Program-made: the position numbers and the translations under genes
DNA from: Allacma fusca
Lineage: Eukaryota > Arthropoda > Collembola > Symphypleona > Sminthuridae
Assembly: GCA_947179485.1 (NCBI GenBank)
Contig: OX359250.1
Span: 45,791,450 to 45,855,449, forward strand
Direction of reading: 5' to 3'
Length of the DNA: 64,000 bases
In this document: in pieces, positions 38,487 to 48,845 of the stretch
Layout: each line of letters opens with the position of its first letter
How positions within the stretch are numbered: position 1 is the first letter of the stretch
The notes under the pieces: generated by a model
What the model saw: only the letters and a program-made list of their open reading frames with translations
Told to the model about the DNA's origin: nothing
Database searches by the model: none

Positions 38487-39345
38487 TCGCAGGTGAAGAG
38501 GCAAAATGATCCAGGGACGTAATCGATTAGAATTAAAATGATCTACATGACTTTTCCCCCAGCGGCAAAATGAACTAGGTACAAGCCTTTTTAAAAGCAA
38601 ACTGACCTGCATACAGTTTTTCATCGAAGCAAAATGATCTAAGTGCTGTCCTAAATTTCTTCTCTGAGAAAAATAGCTTCTGCAAGGAGGACACGTAGCT
38701 TATAACGGCTGTAATTATTATTAATTATTATTATTGTTAATTATTATAAGGTGTCAGTGAATAAATATTTAATTAAATTTCATTATAATTAAATAATATA
38801 ATTTAACCACATATCATTCACATTAATTTTCATAAAAACTAAAATTTTGCATTTTACTGCTTCCTAGTATTTATTCCGTTTTTTATAATACCATTTAAAC
38901 GCAGATTGTAGCTTACCTTTTTAGGAATAAAAAATATTTTTAATTCCTCGCAAATTCATATACTGACATTATAATGGGTTTACACATACAGTCAACTCTC
39001 GCTATAAGGGATACCTTTATAAGGGATTTCTCGATATAAGGGATCAGGATTTACAGTCCCGATTCCTATTTAAACAATGTATAACACTATGCTTATAAGG
39101 GATTAGTGTTTATAAGGGACAGATTTTGCCGGTCCCTTGAGCATCCCTTATAGCGAGAGTTGACTGTATTGTTTTTATTATAATTTGCATCTAGATCATT
39201 TTGCTTTCAAGAGAAACTACATCTGGAGCATTTTGCTTTTAAAATTCAATGCAAGTAGTTCATTTTGCCTTTAGTGAAACTGCATGTAGATCATTTTGAT
39301 TCTAATCGATCATGCACCTAGATCATTTTGCCTCTTCACCGACGA
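38487..39345. mobile_element. 859-bp non-autonomous TIR element with TATA target duplication
   Basis: The left end is TCGCAGGTGAAGAGGCAAAA and the right end is its imperfect reverse complement, finishing in CTTCACCGACGA. The subterminal repeats GATCATTTTG and CATGTAGATCATTTTGATTC recur inverted. TATA flanks both sides (38483-38486, 39346-39349). The empty site is visible as a single uninterrupted match in the other foldback arm. There is no coding capacity; the interior holds a second small MITE. Confidence 0.85.
38989..39166. mobile_element. 178-bp pogo/Tigger-like MITE
   Basis: Perfect or near-perfect inverted ends CAGTCAACTCTCGCTATAAG and their complement are flanked by TA on both sides (38987-38988, 39167-39168). 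A TA duplication and CAGT...CTCTCG-type termini are typical of the pogo/Tigger group (established knowledge). It is inserted inside the 859-bp element. Confidence 0.85.
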
Positions 39346-39490
39346 TATACCACCGACTTGCTTGGCTACAAAGTGAAATAATATAGTACACAGCGGCTTG
39401 CTATATAGTGAAATGAGCCGCGAAGGTTTGAATTGTAAAGCCAAAGCCTCGAAAGTTTAAATCAACGTACAGGTCGAGACCAATAATAAT

Positions 39491-40289
39491 AAGGATTTGC
39501 CAACAACCCCAAAACCAGATTCCAATAAAACGTTTAATGCGGTCCAATCGTACGTTTAGTTAGCGTATGCATTGATGCATGCAAGCTCTTACTCATTGCC
39601 TTGTGAAATTACCGATAGGTACCCTTCAACCAGGGTTGGCAAGTGGCAAGAATTGGCCTGGTCAATATTGGGTAAAATCCGGTACTAACCGGCCTGGTCC
39701 GGTTGTATAGATTGGCATAAAATGGCCATAATTAATAGTATCCAAATAAATCCACCTTCCAATAATAACCGGTTTTAACCCAAAAGTACCACCGGCTTGG
39801 CTAATATTAAAAGCCACAATGGATAAAGGAAAACACCTTTTTAACAATTTATTCAACCGTCAGTATTTAATATTTGAAAAAATTTCATCTTCGAATTTAA
39901 TGTTTGCAAGCAGTTATTCGGTAATGAAATGATTATGAGAAATAAAATAATAAAAGAATCAAGATCCATTCCAGAAATAACACTCACTGAAGTGCGGGAA
40001 ATCCTGTAGAGAACTACCGGTCTGCCACAATATTTAAATTGGGCTGCTAGGTAACTAACGAAAATCGTATTTATATACGGATTAAGTAGCGAACGTAAAA
40101 AAAGCGGAGTTTTATTTTTTTGGAGAACGCTGCGTGATCTGCAGGGTTGGAAAAAACCGGCTTTTATCAATAAAGGCCAATCCAGTGGCAAGAAATGGTA
40201 ACAACCGGTTTTTATTTTATGTGGATTTTATTAGTTGAAATATAATAAACGCCAATACTATCGGGTTAAATCATTTATTAATATTGACC
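39491..40289. other. Centre of the foldback element with CCGGT-rich, hAT-like repeats
   Basis: No gene is seen. The words CCGGTY and RACCGG are dense at 39640-39800 and again near 40150-40210. The two copies of CAGGGTTGG (39631 and 40142) are in the same orientation and resemble hAT termini. A ~85-base piece (40055-40138) reappears inverted at 41886-41965, again beside CCGG-rich sequence. Confidence 0.4.
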
Positions 40290-41274
40290 ACTTCCTGTCC
40301 TTTGATTTAAACCTTCGCGGCTTATTTCACGAATTCAAACCATCCCGGCTTAAGCCAAGCAAGTCGGTGGTATATACAACAAGCCGAGAAGCACAGCGGG
40401 CTGAAAGCTGAAACTCTGTCGCAGAGGAGACGTTTTTCAGCTCGCTCAGCTCGCCGTTCTTCTCGGCATATACCAACTGCTTGCAATAGCTCGCAATATT
40501 ACGCAATTTTAGATTATCACTTAATAGCGCTAACCATAATTATTATAAACATTAGACATAAATCATCAAATTTGGATTAAATTAAGACTGGTAGTGAGAA
40601 AAACTACGTTCGGTTACAGCACTGACGAATTTGATAAGAGGGGAATTTTAATGACTGAACTTAGTTCACATTAGTGTGGGATTCTTATTAGGAAGAATAA
40701 TTACAAGCCTTAGCATCCAGAGTTTTGATCTTTATATCCCTAAAAATATCATTAGAATGTAAGATGGATTTGTAGGAACCATGGACTTTAGTAACTATAG
40801 CAAGTTAAATGTGTTGCGCTAATATGAAATCCTTTCATTTTTTCATTTTAAATAATCAGTTCGTCCAGTGTCTGAGACTTCAGTTACAATATTGCGGTAC
40901 AACGGATCTATATACAAATTATAATAACATAAAAAATCATATTTGATCAGCACGTTGTGCTGATGCACCAAGGGGTGAAGCACCATACAGTGATGCAACA
41001 GCAAGGTTTAATAACGATGTTGGTATTAAATTGATCAAGGGATTAGTTAAATTCCACGTGTATAGCCAATATTGAGTTTGGGAGAAAACTTTAGTGGGCC
41101 GGAAGCTGTTGTCCCATAATATTTTGATGATGAATTGCCAACTACCTATATGAAACGAATTGTTCGTCTTACAGTTAATACTTCACGTCTTATATGAGAT
41201 TACTTTGCCTGGCGAAGCGGGATATCAATATTAAGCCTTCTCGACAGACCTTGATACGAGATTGTTGAGGTGTG

Positions 41275-42249
41275 TCTGACTGATAAATAGTAAAATCCCG
41301 ATGTAATTTGATTTACTATGAAAGTTATTGGTTGCACTTGTAATTAAGTAATTTACTTGCCCGAATACAAGAATTACTATTCTAAAGATTAACAAGAGTA
41401 TTTATTGAGATGTTAACAGTTCCGTGTCATAATGCATTCCATTACAAGCACTAGTCATCATTGCATCTTAACCAGATCAAATGCACTAATACTTACATAA
41501 GCTTGCTATGCTACATTTCATAGTACTTGCATTACAATTATTACTATGAAAGTAATATTCAATACTTTTGCTATTGTCAAATAACTTAGAAATGACAAAA
41601 ATAGCTAAATAAAATAATTTCACTTTCTTCAATTAAAACTAATAGCAGTAACAATTACTACTGCTACACAGTAGCAAAACTATGCCATTTCACTTCTCAA
41701 CAGAGATATATTGCCATTTACACTTTTATTATTTACACTATTTATTTACACAAGTAACTGCTCCTGTGCGAAGCACGGGGCTTTTACTAGTAATTTAATG
41801 TCCAGGCCAGTGGCTGATATTGGATTGTAACCGGCATCTTCTGGCTTGTTGTAATAATTGGTAACAATTATGTCCGATCACGCAACGTTCTCCAAAAAAT
41901 TAAAACTCCGCTTCTTTTACGTCCGCACATACTTACTCCCTATATAAATACGATTTTCGTTTTAATGGTACATTGGACATAATTTTTAGCTGTTGGAATA
42001 TAGGTAGGACTAAAATGAAAGTGTTGCCTAAAATATAGGAAGGAATTCTCGGATTTAGTGTATATGTATGGCGAATAAAGGAGCGTCCATAAATGATGTC
42101 ATCAAAATTGTGTATGTTTTAGGACCCCCTCATACTGCCATCACCTCCTGTCATCAAATAGTATAGTGTAGTGACGGACCCAACCATGATGATGACGTCA
42201 GCAAGACTGAACGCAAAAACTGACTGAATCGCCCAAAAATTATGCTTGT
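41275..42249. other. Intergenic sequence, no gene seen
   Basis: AT-rich without coding signal. It includes a Helitron-like 3' end (41763-41790) and an inverted copy of part of the foldback centre (41886-41965). Confidence 0.5.
41763..41790 (+). mobile_element. Helitron-like 3' terminus
   Basis: A short GC-rich hairpin (CCTGTGC, loop GAA, GCACGGG) is followed about 8 bases later by CTAG and then T. That is the canonical Helitron 3' end (hairpin, CTRR, insertion before T). No 5' TC end or Rep/helicase is identified. Confidence 0.4.
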
Positions 42250-42450
42250 CTTACCATCACTGGTGCCCTAGTCTAGTCCGACTTGACTAGGAAAATAGGG
42301 AATAGACTAGACTAGTGGCTAAAGCGGAGCGAAATGAATAGATTAGAATAGACTGGCGATTCGCGAGGTTCAGAAAGACTAGTCTAGACTAGACTTGTTA
42401 GGTAATGAAGGAAAGTTCATAGAATAGAATAGACTTGACTAAGAAAATAG
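42250..42450. repeat. Dense GACTAG/CTAGTC motif array
   Basis: About fifteen copies of CTAGTC, GACTAG, AGACTAGACTAG and GAATAGACT in both orientations fall within 200 bases. This looks like subterminal repeats of a degenerate DNA transposon (inference); no termini are proven. Confidence 0.4.
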
Positions 42451-42477
42451 ACCTATTCCTGCTCACAGATTTCGTTC

Positions 42478-42508
42478 AAATTATTATTATTATTATTATT
42501 ATTATTAT
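42478..42508. repeat. (ATT)n tract: 3' tail of the host LINE
   Basis: About nine ATT units. On the minus strand this is an (AAT)n tail immediately after the 3' UTR, as in several non-LTR families. Confidence 0.85.
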
Positions 42509-42646
42509 GGTCTTTATTTCAGTGTCAAAGAGATCAATACAAGTATTGGTTTTCATTCCAGACACCACAAAATCAAACAAAAACATTCACAAAACTATCA
42601 AGAGTAGGCCGAGTCAGTTTACCAATTGTAGAAGTAATATACAGTA

Positions 42647-43463
42647 TTATATAAGTGTAGTATCAGAGTTACGATTTACAAGAATAAGTTTAGTTAGATT
42701 CCTAAAAAAGTACACAAATGTACTTTTCGGAGTCTCAGATGGCAGGTCATTCCAGATTTTTACACAGGAATACATAATATTTTTTTGTGCAATACAAAGC
42801 TTAGCAAGGGGACGGTAAAGTGCAATACAGCTTGCAGAACGCAGTCTGGAAGGATTAAGCTTCGCTAGCACAAGCCCATTAATGTACATAATTGAATGAC
42901 CAAAGTGTACAAGTGAAAACGTAAACTTATTACGGATAAAAACAATGCGTTCCTGTACTGTTAGGACATTATATGTTTCATATAGTAAGGAAAGAGGGAT
43001 TCTTTTCATTTTAGGTAAACCCCGTTTTGAATACAGTGTAAGCAAGAATCTGTAAATTTTTGCCTTTAAAAGGCCTAGATTAGACTTACAAGTGTTACAC
43101 CATATAAGCAAACAATAATCAACATGCGACATAACGAAAGCATTTATAAGCATGCACTGAGCATTCACATTCAGATATCTACGCACGTGAGTAATTGTTC
43201 CCATCGTTTCAGTTACCTTTTTAAGTACATAATGGCAATGTTCCTTAAAATTTAGTTTATCGTCAATTATAATGCCTAAATATTTAAATGACCACAATCG
43301 TTCTATTTCCTCATTACCAATTTGTAGTCTTTCATCCACAACTAAAGCTTTGGTTGATTTGTTAAAAATAACATACTTTGTTTTTTGTGTACTAATAACA
43401 AGCGAGTTCAAGTGCATCCAGCCTTGAAGTTTATCCAGCCAGAGTTGCATATTTATAAAAAGG
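42647..43463 (-). pseudogene. Host LINE: C-terminal part of reverse transcriptase ORF
   Basis: The frame reads WLDKLQGWMHLNSL, then KTKYVIF, then FKYLGIIIDDKLNFKEH: the post-catalytic RT thumb pattern of non-LTR elements. It then runs open to a stop at 42647 near the AAT tail. The upstream part with the catalytic YADD is across insertion A at about 48165. Confidence 0.85.
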
Positions 43464-43475
43464 CTGTTTATACAT
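43464..43475. repeat. 12-bp target-site duplication, left copy (LINE insertion A)
   Basis: CTGTTTATACAT is repeated exactly at 48112-48123 and brackets the 4.6-kb insertion. Confidence 0.92.
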
Positions 43476-43573
43476 GTATGTATGTATGTATTTTAGGGGT
43501 TCTCTCTCACCTAGTTGGAGAGAGATACTGCTCGGGCCATCAGGTGGGCCCATTGCAGATTGCCCTGTACACT

Positions 43574-46315
43574 TTACTTTGGGCGGGTTACGAAGCGGCC
43601 AGTTGCAATTGAGTAATACAACAGGTCGCTCGCGTTCGCCTGTTTAAGGAGACTTAGGTCTAGAGTACATGCCTTAAGATATATATTTCTAATGATGCAG
43701 AAGGCAGGGCACGTCGCCAAGAAGTGAAAGGCGTCCTCATCCTCTATGCCACAATATGTGCACAGGGGGCAGGATGCCTTCCCAATTCTATGGAGATGTT
43801 TTTGAAATCTGCCATGACCGGAAATAACCTCCGTGAGCCACTTGATGTGGACTCGTGAGAATTTGGTCACCGATTTGTTCCCATATAGTTGAGTATTTAT
43901 CAGTGATCTGGGATGAGCACCAATTTTCAGGTTTTGCCATCTCTCAGTGTGCAAGGCACGCAGTTTGCTGCGCACGATATATTTCACCACTGAGGTAGCA
44001 ATTGGAAGTTTAGTTGGAATCCTTGTTTCTAAGGATTCTTTTGAGTAAGCTGCTTTCGCAAGTTTATCTGCCTCCTCGTTTCCTTCAAAACCTTGATGAC
44101 TTGGTATCCAGTGGAGCCGAACAGTGTTATCCTTTGATAAACTGCTCAGCGCCATGTTACAATCAAGTACAAGTTTTGAGGATGTATAGGAGCTGTTTAA
44201 GGCAAGTAAGGAGCTCTGACTATCACTGTAAAATGTGATAGTTTCATTGCTGTAGTTAGAGTTAATAAGAAATTTGGCTGCGCACATTATTGCGTGTATT
44301 TCACATTGAAATACAGTTGCATGTTCATCAAGAGGGTTGGATTCGCAGTAAATAGCCTTGCACGAACTCCCATCTCTCTTGATGATGTAGAAGCCACTGC
44401 CTGCTAACTGTTTGGATTTGGAGCCATCAGTATAACAGATGAGGCCGATGTTGTCTAGTGACAGGTCTTTGGTCCACTCAGACTTTTCGCCAACAACAAT
44501 TCCAATATTGTTATTTGCAAGTTGTGACGGGATGATACTATCGCTAGGTCTCAGTAGGATAGTTTCCATCGTCACCCATAGATTCCACAGTCTAACATGA
44601 CTGCGTTTAACATGTGCCATAGATTCGCCGAGCCAGTGGTTTCTGGCCCTTAATCTGTGCATTGTTCGGACAACTATTCCCTGTAGATGTAAGTCTAGCG
44701 GAATAATGCCTAAAATTGCTTCTAATGTCGCAGTTGGGGTGCTTTTGCAGGCACCTGTGATACTGAGACAAGCTTGCCTTTGCACACTGTTTATTTTTGC
44801 AAAGGTGTATTTTGCATTATAACCAGGATGCCAGACGACAACTGCGTATTCCAGAATGGGGCGCACGATTGTCGTGTACATCCAGTTTACAATTTTTGGG
44901 TTAATACCCCATTTCTTTCCGACCAAGCGTTTGATAGTGAGTAATGATGAATTAGCTTTATTCGCAATGGAGAGACAATGCACTCTCCATGTAAGGTGGC
45001 TATCTAACATCACTCCTAGGTATCTTATGCTTGGGAGGATGGCGATTTGGTTCCCACGGTAGGAAAGTGTACTTATCCTCATACGTGTGTTCCTGGTAAA
45101 AATGACTGCGCCCGTTTTTTCCGGGTTTAGATTGAGGCCCGTGCGTGTGCACCATCCATCGATGATGGCTAGGCCCTTAAGAGTTCTATCCGCACATGTG
45201 CTGAAGTCTTTTCCTGCCTGAGCAAGGACTACGTCATCCGCAAATCCTTGTGATAAGACAGATGGCATCCTGGTTTGGAGCTGTTGGAGTAGCTCATCCA
45301 TAACGAGATTCCAAATTAGAGGAGACAAAACACCACCCTGCGTGGTTCCCCTCTCAACTCTTCTCTCGCTGTGAGAGCTTCTCAATGTGGAGCAAGCTAA
45401 TCGGGACTGCAGCATGTGATTTATCCATCGACAAATTACAGGGTCAATTCCAGATCTGCTCAGTGCCGATTCCATCGCTGCAAATAACACATTATTAAAT
45501 GCTCCATCGATGTCCGCAAATATTGCTATGACAATTTCCTTATTTCCCAGGGCTTTTTCCACGTAGCATATAAGTCGATGAAGTGCTGCCTCTGTGGAGG
45601 TTCCCCGTAAATAAGCAAATTGTTTGTTACCCCTAAGGGTTGCTTGTAGTTGATGTGTTCTTATGTGACAATCAACTAGTCTTTCAAGTGTTATCAATAG
45701 AAACGAGGAAAGTGAAATGGGTCTCCAAGCAGCCGCACTTTCGTAACAGCCTTTTCCAGGTTTCGGAATGAATATCACTCTTGCTTTGCGCCATTCTAGT
45801 GGCACGTAGCCTAGTGTCAAACAACCTTTGTAGATTGTGCACAGGTGCGTACTGAGAACATCCAGACCCTTTAGTAAAACTATTGGGGAGATGTTGTCTG
45901 TACCAGCAGCTTTATAGGGACCGAAGGTACTGACTGCCCACTTTATTTTGGATGGATTAACTATTTTGTCTAGCTCCGTCACTTCCTTTAGGTTATGATC
46001 CCAAGTTATGGAGTTTAACGAGGGGCCACATGGAAAGTGGTGAGCTAGTAGTTCATCTAGAACCTGGCAATCATCCATTGTGTTCATACCATTTGGGAGT
46101 TTTATGCGGCTAGGAGTTTTCCGATTCTCCGAACTTAATACTTTTTTGAGTCTAGCCGCTACTGGTAAGCAGGTTATGCTCTCACAGTAGGTCTGCCAAG
46201 ACTTGCGTTTCTCGTTTCTTAAAACTTTTTTTATATTTATTTCGGCATCTCTTGTAGTTCTCCCAGGCTGATGGATCACGCTCATTGGGGTTGCCAGCCA
46301 GTCTGAGGAGACCAC
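43574..46315 (-). CDS. LINE A ORF2: reverse transcriptase, RNase H and Cys/His finger
   Basis: A 913-codon open frame; the nominal start is a GTG and the real frame enters from upstream through a frameshift. RT motifs in order: GTDNISPIVL, WRKARVIFIPKPGKG, RPISLSSFLLITLERL, IFADIDGAFNNV (catalytic Asp), TTQGGVLSPLIWNLVMDELL, QGFADDVVLAQ (catalytic FADD) and IRYLGVMLD. RNase H follows with CYTDGSKSKQLAGSG, a middle Glu in FQCEIHAIMCA, YSDSQSSLLAL and HWIPSHQGFEGNEEADKLA. The C-terminus has a CPLCTYCG...H...C finger. It makes cDNA by target-primed reverse transcription. An RNase H after the RT points to the I/R1/LOA group. Confidence 0.9.
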   Translation of the reverse strand: MVSSDWLATPMSVIHQPGRTTRDAEINIKKVLRNEKRKSWQTYCESITCLPVAARLKKVLSSENRKTPSRIKLPNGMNTMDDCQVLDELLAHHFPCGPSLNSITWDHNLKEVTELDKIVNPSKIKWAVSTFGPYKAAGTDNISPIVLLKGLDVLSTHLCTIYKGCLTLGYVPLEWRKARVIFIPKPGKGCYESAAAWRPISLSSFLLITLERLVDCHIRTHQLQATLRGNKQFAYLRGTSTEAALHRLICYVEKALGNKEIVIAIFADIDGAFNNVLFAAMESALSRSGIDPVICRWINHMLQSRLACSTLRSSHSERRVERGTTQGGVLSPLIWNLVMDELLQQLQTRMPSVLSQGFADDVVLAQAGKDFSTCADRTLKGLAIIDGWCTRTGLNLNPEKTGAVIFTRNTRMRISTLSYRGNQIAILPSIRYLGVMLDSHLTWRVHCLSIANKANSSLLTIKRLVGKKWGINPKIVNWMYTTIVRPILEYAVVVWHPGYNAKYTFAKINSVQRQACLSITGACKSTPTATLEAILGIIPLDLHLQGIVVRTMHRLRARNHWLGESMAHVKRSHVRLWNLWVTMETILLRPSDSIIPSQLANNNIGIVVGEKSEWTKDLSLDNIGLICYTDGSKSKQLAGSGFYIIKRDGSSCKAIYCESNPLDEHATVFQCEIHAIMCAAKFLINSNYSNETITFYSDSQSSLLALNSSYTSSKLVLDCNMALSSLSKDNTVRLHWIPSHQGFEGNEEADKLAKAAYSKESLETRIPTKLPIATSVVKYIVRSKLRALHTERWQNLKIGAHPRSLINTQLYGNKSVTKFSRVHIKWLTEVISGHGRFQKHLHRIGKASCPLCTYCGIEDEDAFHFLATCPAFCIIRNIYLKACTLDLSLLKQANASDLLYYSIATGRFVTRPK

Positions 46316-46622
46316 GAGATCTTTTACGGAGTGCAGACAGTTCGTTGGTCCACCAAGGAACAGTTTTCTGCCTCCATGAAATTGTTTTTAGTGGACATGC
46401 TTTGTCAAAGCTGTTTTGAATTGATGATGTTATCAACACAGCCTGACTCTCAAGTTTACCAACATTGGGAGGTGCCTCCATGTGTACACCATTTAGATCT
46501 TCACATAAGCAATGGACGTATTTTTCCCAGTCAGCCTTCCTTATATTACGAGCTTTTATTGGGTTTGGTTTCATGGCGGACACCAAAAAATCCAATGTAC
46601 AAGTGATCAGACATGGATTCAA
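46182..46622 (-). pseudogene. LINE A ORF2: linker between endonuclease and RT (frameshifted)
   Basis: Continues ORF2 in a third frame: a DWEKYVH block, then TVPWWTNELSALRKRSR, a pattern typical of the EN-RT linker in I/R1-type LINEs. Frame changes on either side coincide with a six-A run (46585-46590) and a seven-T run (46226-46232) on the plus strand. Confidence 0.8.
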
Positions 46623-47355
46623 TATCCAGAACGTCCCACTGTCTAATTAGACTATGTGCCCAGCTATTTGTTATTGTAACATCTAAGACCTCCTGTCTAT
46701 TAGCAACTATGAATGTGGGTTTATATCCCACATTGCAGGTCTGAAGATGGTTTCTTAGTAAGAATTCAAGTAGCTGCTGGCCTCTTGAGTTTATATTGGA
46801 GCTACCCCAAGCTGTGTGGTGAGCATTTGCATCTGCACCCATAACAAGCGGGATATTTAGCTCATTACAGTATTCAACAAGATTTATGATAGATCTGCTG
46901 GGAGTCGTTTGTGTGTCACCAGGGCAATAGGCTGATGCAAACACAATCGTTCCGCTTCTCCATTCGGTAGAAATAGCCATCAAATCTCTATCATTGAATT
47001 GAGAGAGAGGAGTAGCCATTATGTTCTTGGTTGTTACAATGCAAGCCCTGGGGGCTTCGTTTATTGTTCCAACAAATAAATTGTCTCTTTTACCAAGGCC
47101 AGAGATTTTATTTTTGACCAAATATGGTTCTTGAATGAGGAAAATAAGAGAATGAGCATGGCGCACTTTACTGTTATTGTGCAAATGCATTGCATTCTTT
47201 TGTTGCATCAATAGACTGTCGCGCCAATTCATAAGTGAAGTTGACGCATCACGACAATGATGCAAGTTAATTTGGGTCGTGTAAACATGGGGAGTATCTA
47301 TAATAGGTACTCCCATGTTACGTGACCCAGGGACAAGCCTAAAGGATACAGACAT
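46546..47355 (-). CDS. LINE A ORF2: APE-type endonuclease domain
   Basis: About 269 codons from an ATG. Apurinic-endonuclease-like features are FLIQEPYL (catalytic Glu), FASAYCPGD, VMGADANAHHTAWGSSNIN (catalytic D-x-N) and the terminal SMSDHLYI (SDH). The domain nicks target DNA before reverse transcription. The frame slips just after the SDH motif. Confidence 0.88.
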   Translation of the reverse strand: MSVSFRLVPGSRNMGVPIIDTPHVYTTQINLHHCRDASTSLMNWRDSLLMQQKNAMHLHNNSKVRHAHSLIFLIQEPYLVKNKISGLGKRDNLFVGTINEAPRACIVTTKNIMATPLSQFNDRDLMAISTEWRSGTIVFASAYCPGDTQTTPSRSIINLVEYCNELNIPLVMGADANAHHTAWGSSNINSRGQQLLEFLLRNHLQTCNVGYKPTFIVANRQEVLDVTITNSWAHSLIRQWDVLDIESMSDHLYIGFFGVRHETKPNKSS

Positions 47356-47392
47356 TTACACAGTAAGGAGGGAAGAGGATAATGCATAGCAT

Positions 47393-48110
47393 TCACACAG
47401 GATCAGGATTGGCGCGCTCAGACTTCTTCAATCTTGCCTCAAAGCGTAGTGTGCCCACGCTGTAGAAAAGCGTGAAGTCTTTTGCGCGCAGATACTCCAC
47501 TGAGGCAGGATCAATACCAATGATCCTACTGCATCCAAGCAGTGGTGCCCCAGGAAGAGATTTGGCAGACCAGAACTCACTCCATCTGTTAGTGGTAAGC
47601 CCCGGATTCTGTATCTTGAGTCTTTTCAGGAACTCAGGAAACGATTGCACAGGGCCATTTACACGAACATAGTAAGTGGCCTGGTTTTCGGGTTTCCCCG
47701 TCGGGACCTCGGATGGTTTCCAGGCCGTGAAGGTATGAGTTCCATATGGACTCACCCACTTCACATTTGGACACCTGCTCGAGATCCAATCTTGAGTGTG
47801 AGAGTTGAAGCAATCAACTCTAATTCGACCAGATGAAGTAAGTGTGGGCTCCTTCATTTGGAGAATTTGCCCCTGACTTGCTTCATCGTTGTACAGCTTG
47901 TACAACTCCAAGGTGAAGTGTTGGCACGCCTTGGCACTGATCTTTCTCCCTGCATCATCACCAGCCATGGTGATGATGGTGGAGTGTTCCAGTAGGGGCG
48001 ATTCTTCCACTTCACTGGTTGTAGTGGCTATAACCTTCGGAGGTGCATTTTCAGTGCCAGCTCCTGAAGGATTAGCAGAGGGGGGTGGGGTAGGAAGATC
48101 TTTCCGACCC
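47393..48110 (-). CDS. LINE A ORF1 (nucleic-acid-binding protein, 5'-truncated)
   Basis: Open from the element's first bases to a stop at 47393; the first in-frame Met is near 47962. The C-terminal half has KRLKIQNPGLTTNRW and a following LGCSRIIGIDPASVEYLRA pattern that resembles the DUF4780-type domain of arthropod retroelement ORF1 proteins (from memory, moderate certainty). No CCHC knuckle is seen. Confidence 0.65.
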
Positions 48111-48111
48111 T

Positions 48112-48123
48112 CTGTTTATACAT
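48112..48123. repeat. 12-bp target-site duplication, right copy (LINE insertion A)
   Basis: Exact repeat of 43464-43475. Confidence 0.92.
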
Positions 48124-48822
48124 ACATCAGCAATAAATAAGACCAGGTCATCAGCATATGAAACATAGTCAATGTTTAAACAGTTATCAATGTCGTTTAA
48201 AAAAAGTATAAATAAAAACGGTCCTAGTATAATAACTTGAGGTACGCCATTAAGGTCTGGGTATTGAGTTGATAGCTTATTGTTCACATATATCTTGAAT
48301 TTTCGGTTATGTAGATAATCAGATAGCACTCTTAACAGTATTGAATTGCACTTGAAATTTCTGTTGATTTTCTCCAGTAGAAGTAAACGGGAAACAGAGT
48401 TGAATGCCTTCTTCAAGTCAATAAACACGGCCAGCACTTTGACAGAGGGTACACACAAATACATGCATAGTTTATGTACAAAACAAAAGATAGCAGTGAA
48501 ACAAGAGCGTCCCCGACGAAATCCGTGCTGTCTCATCCAGTTTATGTTTACACTCGAAGAGTAAACGCATGTAGATAATTTCCTCAAAGACATTATTGAG
48601 AAAAGGTAAGCATTGAATGGGTCGGTATGAGTCAGGACAACCTTTGCTTCCCTTTCCTTTATATATAGGAGTGATGACTGCTGTCTTGAAGTGTGACGGT
48701 ATAGTACAATTTAATAGCATTAGGTTAAACAAGAGCACAATAGGAGTTACAAGTGGTGCCTTGCAGAAAAGCTTACGGTTGATACATTCATAAGAACTAG
48801 ACTTGCGCTGCAGCTGATTCAC
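48124..48822 (-). pseudogene. Host LINE: reverse transcriptase core
   Basis: 48472-48822 has LFNLMLLNCTIPSHFKTAVI, ITPIYKGKGS and SYRPIQCLPFLNNVFE. 48072-48593, in a second frame, has QHGFRRGRSC, LAVFIDLKKAFNSV (catalytic Asp), GVPQ..LGPFLFILFLNDI and YVSYADDLVLF (catalytic YADD). A frameshift near 48500-48560 separates the two. The ORF is then cut by LINE insertion A just after YADD. Confidence 0.87.
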
Positions 48823-48845
48823 AGCGGTCCAAATTTCCTTACCCG

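Larger units (their letters stand above)
32508..41274. mobile_element. Large imperfect inverted-repeat (foldback) element, split by nested insertions
   Basis: The right arm (about 40290-41274) is the reverse complement of left-arm pieces at 32508-32825, 33390-33505, 33598-33777, 38360-38486 and 39346-39490. Distinctive shared blocks include the AAGGCTTAATATT region at the outer ends, the block containing GGTGCTTCACCCCTT, and the CACTACCAGACTTAATTTAATCC region. Removing the insertions leaves roughly 1-kb arms around a ~0.8-kb centre. I could not define target duplications or a transposase. An alternative is two copies of one element inserted head to head. Confidence 0.75.
43476..48111 (-). mobile_element. 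LINE insertion A (I/R1-group, with APE endonuclease, RT and RNase H)
   Basis: 4.6-kb element, minus strand, inserted in the RT gene of the host LINE with a 12-base target duplication. The 3' end is a TACA-type microsatellite tail after AACCCCTAAAA. ORF1 is open from the first bases without an ATG, so the 5' end is probably truncated. ORF2 is divided only by two frameshifts, both at homopolymer runs (46585-46590 and 46226-46232). The 913-codon RT/RNase H part is fully open, so the copy is young. Confidence 0.88.

Noticed and set aside
38169-38624. 151-codon minus-strand open frame
   Set aside because: Runs through the DIRS terminal repeat and the foldback hairpin; no protein family and crosses a known insertion boundary.
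39853-40191. 112-codon minus-strand open frame in the foldback centre
   Set aside because: Composed of repeat sequence (CCGG-rich and a segment duplicated at 41886-41965) with no domain.
47645-48140. Plus-strand open frames opposite LINE ORF1
   Set aside because: Antisense shadows of the minus-strand ORF1.
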